This document shows positions 59,679 to 64,000 of a stretch of 64,000 bases of DNA, one piece after another. The position numbers were made by a program, and so were the translations under genes. The DNA lies in the NCBI GenBank assembly GCA_004292855.1, contig RDXN01000030.1, positions 62,001 to 126,000 on the forward strand. Direction: 5' to 3'. How positions within the stretch are numbered: position 1 is the first letter of the stretch; every line of letters begins with the position of its first letter. This stretch comes from Cytophagales bacterium. Lineage in GTDB: Bacteria; Bacteroidota; Bacteroidia; Cytophagales; Spirosomataceae. The notes below the pieces were generated by a model. The model had not been told where the DNA came from. It was given only the letters and a program-made list of their open reading frames with translations, and ran no database searches.

Positions 59679-60752
59679 ATGAAACGAACGATATTTTACT
59701 GGCTCATAATCGTTTTATTGGGTGGTTGTCGAGAGAAAGACAACGACATAGTGGCTGTTAATCCCGTATTTCAACCCTACATCGATTTTTTCCAGAAAGA
59801 AGCGGTAAAGCGAAATGCGAGTATCGTAAAATTGGATCGTATCAACGTCGTTTTTGGTAATCTACAAGCTAAACAAATAGGAGCGTGGGCGCAGGATAAT
59901 ACCATTACGATAGATTCTATTTATTGGAGAAAAGGCAGCGAATACTACCGAGAACAACTGATTTTGCATGAATTAGGGCATTTAGTTCTCGAAAGAGTTC
60001 ATGATAATTCCTTCCTGGAAAATGGTGAAATGGCATCGATCATGCAAAATGTATTGGTTGACAACCCAGCCGTGAAAGGCTATCCGATGTTTCGCGGAGT
60101 ACGGAAAACCTATTATTTGGACGAGTTATTTGGGTTGCAAAGCCCTGATTCCTATTGGTCTAAGTCCCAGTTTTTAAAAACTAAACTTCAGGAAGGTAGC
60201 AGACAATTGGTAGTCTCGCAAGATTTTTTATCCGATAATGGACTATCAACCTTCATGTCGACCATTGGGAACGAGGCAAAAATTGAAGGAGGTTTGTTGA
60301 AGATTGACGCTCAAAACCGTATCATACTCGTATTGATGGGTTCACTTTTGAATAGTATGGGCGTAAAGCAAGATAGCATCACTTCGATAACCAATAAAAA
60401 CTACGAGATTGAATGGAAATTGAGAATTAGGCAAGGGGGCGTACTGTTTGCAAACGGAATTCAGCAAAATGACTATTTTAATTTCACCATTGCAACGGAG
60501 GGGATCAATCAGCTATCTATACCAGAAGGTTTTTTCTCTCCGCTCAACACCCCAATTGCAACGAATACCTTCCTGAGTTTTCGATTAAGAAAGTATGAGA
60601 ACACCGTTTTGATAGCTGTAAATGATAAGCCCGTTTTCTTCACTGAACTCGTAGGAAACGCTTCTAATGCCGTTTGGATACACAATCTTACGCTAAGTAG
60701 ATTGAATACGAGTGTAGATATTGATTACTTTAATCTATATAAAATATTGTAA
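59679..60752 (+). CDS. lipoprotein with zincin-like HExxH motif
   Basis: A 357-residue lipoprotein: signal peptide with lipobox IIVLLGGC, lipidated Cys at 17, then an Arg/Asp-rich start (REKDND) compatible with surface or outer membrane placement. Around residue 100 lies LILHELGHLVLERVHDNSF: HExxH as in zinc metallopeptidases, with another His seven residues after the second His of HExxH, unlike the exact metzincin spacing. The C-terminal third (EWKLRIRQGGVLFANGIQQN, TFLSFRLRKYENTVLIAVND) is beta-rich, like a laminin-G/concanavalin-type sandwich. It might mature or degrade the linked peptides. No known family assigned. Its stop abuts the next ATG. Confidence 0.7.
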   Translation: MKRTIFYWLIIVLLGGCREKDNDIVAVNPVFQPYIDFFQKEAVKRNASIVKLDRINVVFGNLQAKQIGAWAQDNTITIDSIYWRKGSEYYREQLILHELGHLVLERVHDNSFLENGEMASIMQNVLVDNPAVKGYPMFRGVRKTYYLDELFGLQSPDSYWSKSQFLKTKLQEGSRQLVVSQDFLSDNGLSTFMSTIGNEAKIEGGLLKIDAQNRIILVLMGSLLNSMGVKQDSITSITNKNYEIEWKLRIRQGGVLFANGIQQNDYFNFTIATEGINQLSIPEGFFSPLNTPIATNTFLSFRLRKYENTVLIAVNDKPVFFTELVGNASNAVWIHNLTLSRLNTSVDIDYFNLYKIL

Positions 60753-62846
60753 ATGAGAGAATTGACTCTTTCTCTGTTCCTTTTTTTACTCACGACTGCG
60801 GCAGTCAGTCAAGTGCCTAGTGCGCCGATACGGCTGCATTGCAACAAGGCTTTTTACCAACCCCAAGACACAGTTTATTTTAAACTGTACCCCCTACCTA
60901 CTGCCACGGCAGAACATGAGCCTTCGAGTCAATTAATCCATGTCGAGTTGTTCTCTGGTCAAGGCAAACTGCTTCAGAAACAACAGCTCTACGCCGAAGC
61001 GGGACACGTTAACAGCTTTTTTGCCATAAATTCACCGGCCGATACGGCCTTGTATTACCTAAGAGCCTATACCCAATTACAAAAAACTAACGCTGATACA
61101 ATTCTGTTAGTTGAACCGATCATCGTTTGCGCCCCTCCCTTTCATTTCGTTGAAAAGCCGTCAATAAAGCTTCATTTTAGTCCACACAGTACGGATGTAG
61201 TTGAAGGTTTGCCAGCTATGATTGATGTGTATGCTACGAACGATTTCGGCCATCTGTTTACTGGAAAGGGGTACATAGCTGACCACGAAGGGAACAAAGT
61301 GGCAAATTTTGATACAGGTAACCCAACAATGGGTCAATTTCTTTTCGTTCCTGTTGCCAATAAAACCTATACGGCAACCGTAGTTGTTCACGATAAGATC
61401 GTGACACAACCGTTTATCAGCGTACAGAAACAGGGGGCAAGTCTGTATGCACCGAACGTAACAGCCGATACCGTTTCGTTTCGGTTTTACAGCAATTTCA
61501 AGTCGCCCAAAAAAACGATTACTGTTCTTCACGACAAGCAGATTCTGTGGGCAGCCGAAGACACAACGAATCGAAATGTATTGCGATTCTCCATACCCCA
61601 AAATGTATTTCCACCGGGTCGCTCGCAGGTAGTGGTGGCGACTGATTCGGGTCGGGTTTTAAGTAGATATTGGTTTGAACAGTCAAAAAATGGCAGATGC
61701 ACCAGTAGCTATGATGCTGAACAAGAGCGGATTGTAATTACTACTAACACGCCCACCCACCTTTCCCTATCCCTTTCGGATACGGTCGTAAGACAACGTA
61801 CTACTATAAGGTACGCCCCGGACGCAGCCCAATCACGGTCAGAAAATGAACCAGGTATCGACGTAAGAGGTACGGCTACGCAAGAGCAGGGTAAGCCCTA
61901 CGCCAATGGAGACCTAATGGTTTTTAATGCGGTCACTAAACGAAATTTTATCATCAAGACGAATGAAAATGCTGCGTTTTCATTCGTAGATGAGCTGACT
62001 GAAGATACGTTGGTCTATTTTGTACAAGGGTTGAATCGGAATGGCAAGCCTGTTAAAGTGACTGTTCGTTTGAAAGCCGATTCAATACCCTTCAGAATCC
62101 CATCGAACCCCTACTCATTCGCTCGAAAGACCCGTTTTTCTACGTCCGGCTCAAAACCTGTAAACCAGGGTGCGGAGGTAAAGGGCGAAAAAGTCATAGA
62201 CCTTTCAAGTGTAGAAGTCAAAGCCAAAGCTTCCTCCAAGTACCTGGATAACAAGTCCAAGCTTTTCAAAGCGGACGTTACTATCAATCAAGAAGAAATC
62301 AAACAGCGCGTCGGCTCGCGAGCGGCAACCAATTTGGAAGAATTATTGATTGGGCGTGTTCCCGGCCTTGAGTTGGTTGGGGGCAGGATACGAATTAGAG
62401 GACCGCAGTCTTTTGGGTCAAATACTCCTCTTTTGATTCTCGTCGATAATGCTCCAGCCGATTACTTGTTCGTAGAGGAATTGATGCGAAACTGGCAACT
62501 AATCGAAAAAATAGAAATAGTCAAAAGCCTCAGTGGTAGCATTTTATACGGCTCAAGAGGGGGCGGGGGTATTGTTGCCATAACCACCAAAAACCTGCTT
62601 AAAGCCACCAAAACCCCGCCTTCTCAATTCTCACTGGGGACTATTCTAAAAGTGGGCGGATTGACCCCTTCGCTCGGGCAAAAAAACGTGGATAGGTGGT
62701 ATGTCTTCGTTGAATCAGATGGCATCAATCCCGTATTCATCCCGTTGAAAAAATCGGATTTACAATCGAGCCGTTATCTACAGATAGAAGGGATTTCGCA
62801 AGACGGGCTTATTGTTTCGTTTCAACAGCGACTAGAAATAAAGTAA
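60753..62846 (+). CDS. MG2-like / TonB-dependent receptor plug domain protein
   Basis: A 697-residue exported protein. Signal peptide LTLSLFLFLLTTAAVSQVPS; an MG2-type (macroglobulin) domain (RLHCNKAFYQPQDTVYFKLY, YYLRAYTQLQKTNADTIL); a carboxypeptidase-regulatory-like stretch (DVRGTATQEQGKPYANGDLM). From about residue 510 there is a TonB plug-like domain: SRAATNLEELLIGRVPGLEL, IRIRGPQSFGSNTPLLILVD, SLSGSILYGSRGGGGIVAIT. No beta-barrel follows, so this is the barrel-less MG2/plug group of Bacteroidota. It abuts the lipoprotein stop (TAA then ATG), forming an operon with the peptide gene. Role unknown; it may sit at the outer membrane as a receptor partner. Confidence 0.75.
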   Translation: MRELTLSLFLFLLTTAAVSQVPSAPIRLHCNKAFYQPQDTVYFKLYPLPTATAEHEPSSQLIHVELFSGQGKLLQKQQLYAEAGHVNSFFAINSPADTALYYLRAYTQLQKTNADTILLVEPIIVCAPPFHFVEKPSIKLHFSPHSTDVVEGLPAMIDVYATNDFGHLFTGKGYIADHEGNKVANFDTGNPTMGQFLFVPVANKTYTATVVVHDKIVTQPFISVQKQGASLYAPNVTADTVSFRFYSNFKSPKKTITVLHDKQILWAAEDTTNRNVLRFSIPQNVFPPGRSQVVVATDSGRVLSRYWFEQSKNGRCTSSYDAEQERIVITTNTPTHLSLSLSDTVVRQRTTIRYAPDAAQSRSENEPGIDVRGTATQEQGKPYANGDLMVFNAVTKRNFIIKTNENAAFSFVDELTEDTLVYFVQGLNRNGKPVKVTVRLKADSIPFRIPSNPYSFARKTRFSTSGSKPVNQGAEVKGEKVIDLSSVEVKAKASSKYLDNKSKLFKADVTINQEEIKQRVGSRAATNLEELLIGRVPGLELVGGRIRIRGPQSFGSNTPLLILVDNAPADYLFVEELMRNWQLIEKIEIVKSLSGSILYGSRGGGGIVAITTKNLLKATKTPPSQFSLGTILKVGGLTPSLGQKNVDRWYVFVESDGINPVFIPLKKSDLQSSRYLQIEGISQDGLIVSFQQRLEIK

Positions 62847-62968
62847 CTGTATTTCAACCCCAATGGGTACAATACAAAACTCAAACAACTCTTTATGTAA
62901 CAGTAGAAGGTACTATTCAGGATAGAAGGCCCGTGTCTTCGAACTGGAAACTACCTGTAGAAAACTGA
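62822..62968 (+). other. open frame beyond the plug protein, possible frameshifted tail or decayed remnant
   Basis: In the frame one base before that of the plug gene, 62822-62968 reads STATRNKVTVFQPQWVQYKT and then a TTLYVTVEGT-like strand before TGA. The phrase resembles the ends of MG2/plug proteins (T-T-L-Y ... V-E-G). It is either chance or the decayed end of a related gene. Evidence is weak. Confidence 0.2.
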
Positions 62969-63019
62969 GTCAAAATCAGGATGATTTTTAGAAATCACTC
63001 ATAGGCAAGAAAGGTCATT

Positions 63020-63157
63020 AAAAGTTAAAAAATTTGCATTAAAAGTTAAAAAATTAGTATTATAGGTTTTTTTATTACTTAGTTTCGGGCGTCTACTTTG
63101 CATTGGCCGAAAGCCGGTGAGCGGATGTTCACCCCAACCCTTCGGCTAAACCATGAA
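63020..63157 (+). promoter_or_regulatory. duplicated control region B: spaced direct repeats, promoter and structured 5' UTR
   Basis: Copy of 59183-59320: AAAAGTTAAAAAA at 63020 and 63041 (again 21 nt apart), TACTTTG at 63094-63100, and stem GCCGAA (63106-63111)/TTCGGC (63141-63146) with the inner GGTGA/TCACC hairpin. The single difference within the UTR fold is in the loop between the inner and outer stems, not in a stem. Together with the leader the duplicated block spans 63020-63241. Confidence 0.75.
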
Positions 63158-63421
63158 ATGAAAAGTAAATTTCAGAATCTGGATTTTGGCTCGGTAGCCC
63201 TGCTGAGTCAGGATGAGCAACGGAAGGTAACGGGCGGGTATATTCCAAGTGCTGGTGGTGGCCCTGGGGGCGGCTGTCTCAAAAAAAATTGTACATATAA
63301 AATATGGACGGATTTCAACAAATATACACTTGCATCGGCAAGCTGTAATGTCACATCCATGCCAGGTAAGGATGAATGCCTGTATGTATGCTCACAGCCT
63401 GGTGGCTCTGCTTGCTCATAA
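63158..63421 (+). CDS. double-glycine-leader peptide precursor 2
   Basis: An 87-residue precursor. Leader MKSKFQNLDFGSVALLSQDE + QRKVTGG, Gly-Gly at 26-27; only N9D and K25T differ from precursor 1. The core (28-87) is unrelated: Gly-rich start (YIPSAGGGPGGGCLKKNC) and six Cys (GGC, KNC, ASC, DEC, YVC, SAC), pairs that could form disulfides or be modified. Of eight nucleotide changes in the leader, six are silent, while the core shows no alignment to precursor 1. The start at 63158 is set by the leader. Preceded by control region B. Confidence 0.75.
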   Translation: MKSKFQNLDFGSVALLSQDEQRKVTGGYIPSAGGGPGGGCLKKNCTYKIWTDFNKYTLASASCNVTSMPGKDECLYVCSQPGGSACS

Positions 63422-63568
63422 GTAGGATACTTTTTTAACTCTGTTCTCTCCCTTTAGGTAATGGAATTTGGTTCTTATCATTGACAGTCTGGGGCAACAC
63501 ATAGTAGTTACACTCGAAACGAAGTAGAGATAAATTTTTTACCTAGAGGGAGAAGCCTTACAAAACTT

Positions 63569-64000
63569 ATGAAACACATCATCGCGTTTTTTCTCATTGG
63601 GTTTCTCTCAATATGCCCACTCAACACAAAGGCACAGTCTCCGTTTAAGGTGTATTTTACTTATGAAAAATGCGCTAAGAATAGGGATTTTAGTTTTGTA
63701 TTCCATGATGGTGAGAATGTAATTCCTGCAAAAGCTATTAAAACTGACAATGGATATATTGTCACTGGAAAGTTACGAACCCAATATAGCTATATAGAGA
63801 TTCTTGAAAAGAAAGATAGTTTATCAAGCTATTGTCAACGTTATGTGATAAGTAATGTACCAGCTAAAATTCAGTATGTTAGTTGTGACTCTTCAAGCAA
63901 AGAATCTTATTGGAGTGATGTCAAACTCAGTAACGCAGAGGATTGGAAAGGATATGCAAAAGATATGCATGAGTCTTTAAATGATGAATATGAATCATTG
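63569..64000 (+). CDS. exported hypothetical protein, truncated by window edge
   Basis: The frame is open from the ATG at 63569 to the end of the window (144 codons). Signal peptide HIIAFFLIGFLSICPLNTKAQ, then a beta-rich part (KVYFTYEKCAKNRDFSFVFH, IVTGKLRTQYSYIEILEKKD) and a charged stretch near the edge. It faintly resembles the DUF4369 N-terminal domain that precedes thioredoxin-like domains in Bacteroidota; this cannot be confirmed without the rest. AT-rich like the peptide cluster. It may be the next gene of the peptide-2 unit, matching the place of the lipoprotein in unit 1. Confidence 0.55.
   Translation, partial: MKHIIAFFLIGFLSICPLNTKAQSPFKVYFTYEKCAKNRDFSFVFHDGENVIPAKAIKTDNGYIVTGKLRTQYSYIEILEKKDSLSSYCQRYVISNVPAKIQYVSCDSSSKESYWSDVKLSNAEDWKGYAKDMHESLNDEYESL

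Overview
The window reads as chromosomal DNA of a Bacteroidota bacterium, most likely order Cytophagales, family Spirosomaceae (Spirosoma/Fibrella/Rudanella-like). I base this on gene content (SpoIIM-DUF4129-DUF4350 cluster, YpdA, MG2/plug proteins, SdrD-B and Fn3 giants), TAnnTTTG-type promoters, absence of Shine-Dalgarno leaders, and the protein sequences themselves. All family names come from recognising motifs by eye; no search was run.

Layout. 1-6.4 kb: acetate/pyruvate metabolism (partial pta, ackA, maeB), with trpS and a HicBA-like toxin-antitoxin pair. 7.2-11.7 kb: a giant secreted M43-type metalloprotease with Fn3 repeats. 11.6-14.6 kb: DinB-like, yqeY, cvpA, rlmN. 14.6-25.2 kb: an accessory-rich stretch: an AAA ATPase/DUF4276 pair that looks like abortive infection, then moxR and its usual partner DUF58 pushed 5.8 kb apart by a CdiA-CT-like nuclease, tandem lipocalin-like and TPR paralogues, and a truncated DUF1016 gene. 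25.2-34.4 kb: M20 peptidase, tatC, glyA, an AraC regulator divergent from a PhyH dioxygenase, dsbD, and an outer-membrane barrel. 34.6-45.8 kb: plsC-like, the rest of the MoxR-associated cluster (DUF4350, DUF4129, a membrane protein, SpoIIM), pyk, a glycine-zipper protein, GtrA, a DUF4160/DUF2442 pair, priA. 46-55.9 kb: giant SdrD-B protein, ypdA, an unknown secreted protein divergent from a GH78-like glycosidase. 55.9-64 kb: an AT-richer region with an XRE/DUF6734 operon, a complete ISL3-family IS with perfect ends, and a duplicated double-glycine-leader peptide system with a zincin-like lipoprotein and an MG2/TonB-plug protein.

Two observations stand out. First, at least ten gene junctions are filled by long inverted repeats. 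They belong to several unrelated 'word' families (GAGTGAAT, AACAGTGAGCAG, CGCGGATGA, TTGTCATCCCGA, GAGACGCAA and others), with arms of up to 60 nt. These palindromes repeatedly donate the stop codon, and sometimes the last residues, of the flanking genes (yqeY, cvpA, plsC, DUF4350, spoIIM). One word family also seems to occur inside two signal-peptide coding segments. Second, the right end carries two peptide genes that share a 222-nt promoter/UTR/leader block. I count 13 differences in that block, and 6 of the 8 in the coding part are silent. Downstream of the Gly-Gly the two sequences are unrelated and Cys-rich, which is the signature of a leader/core export or RiPP-like system.
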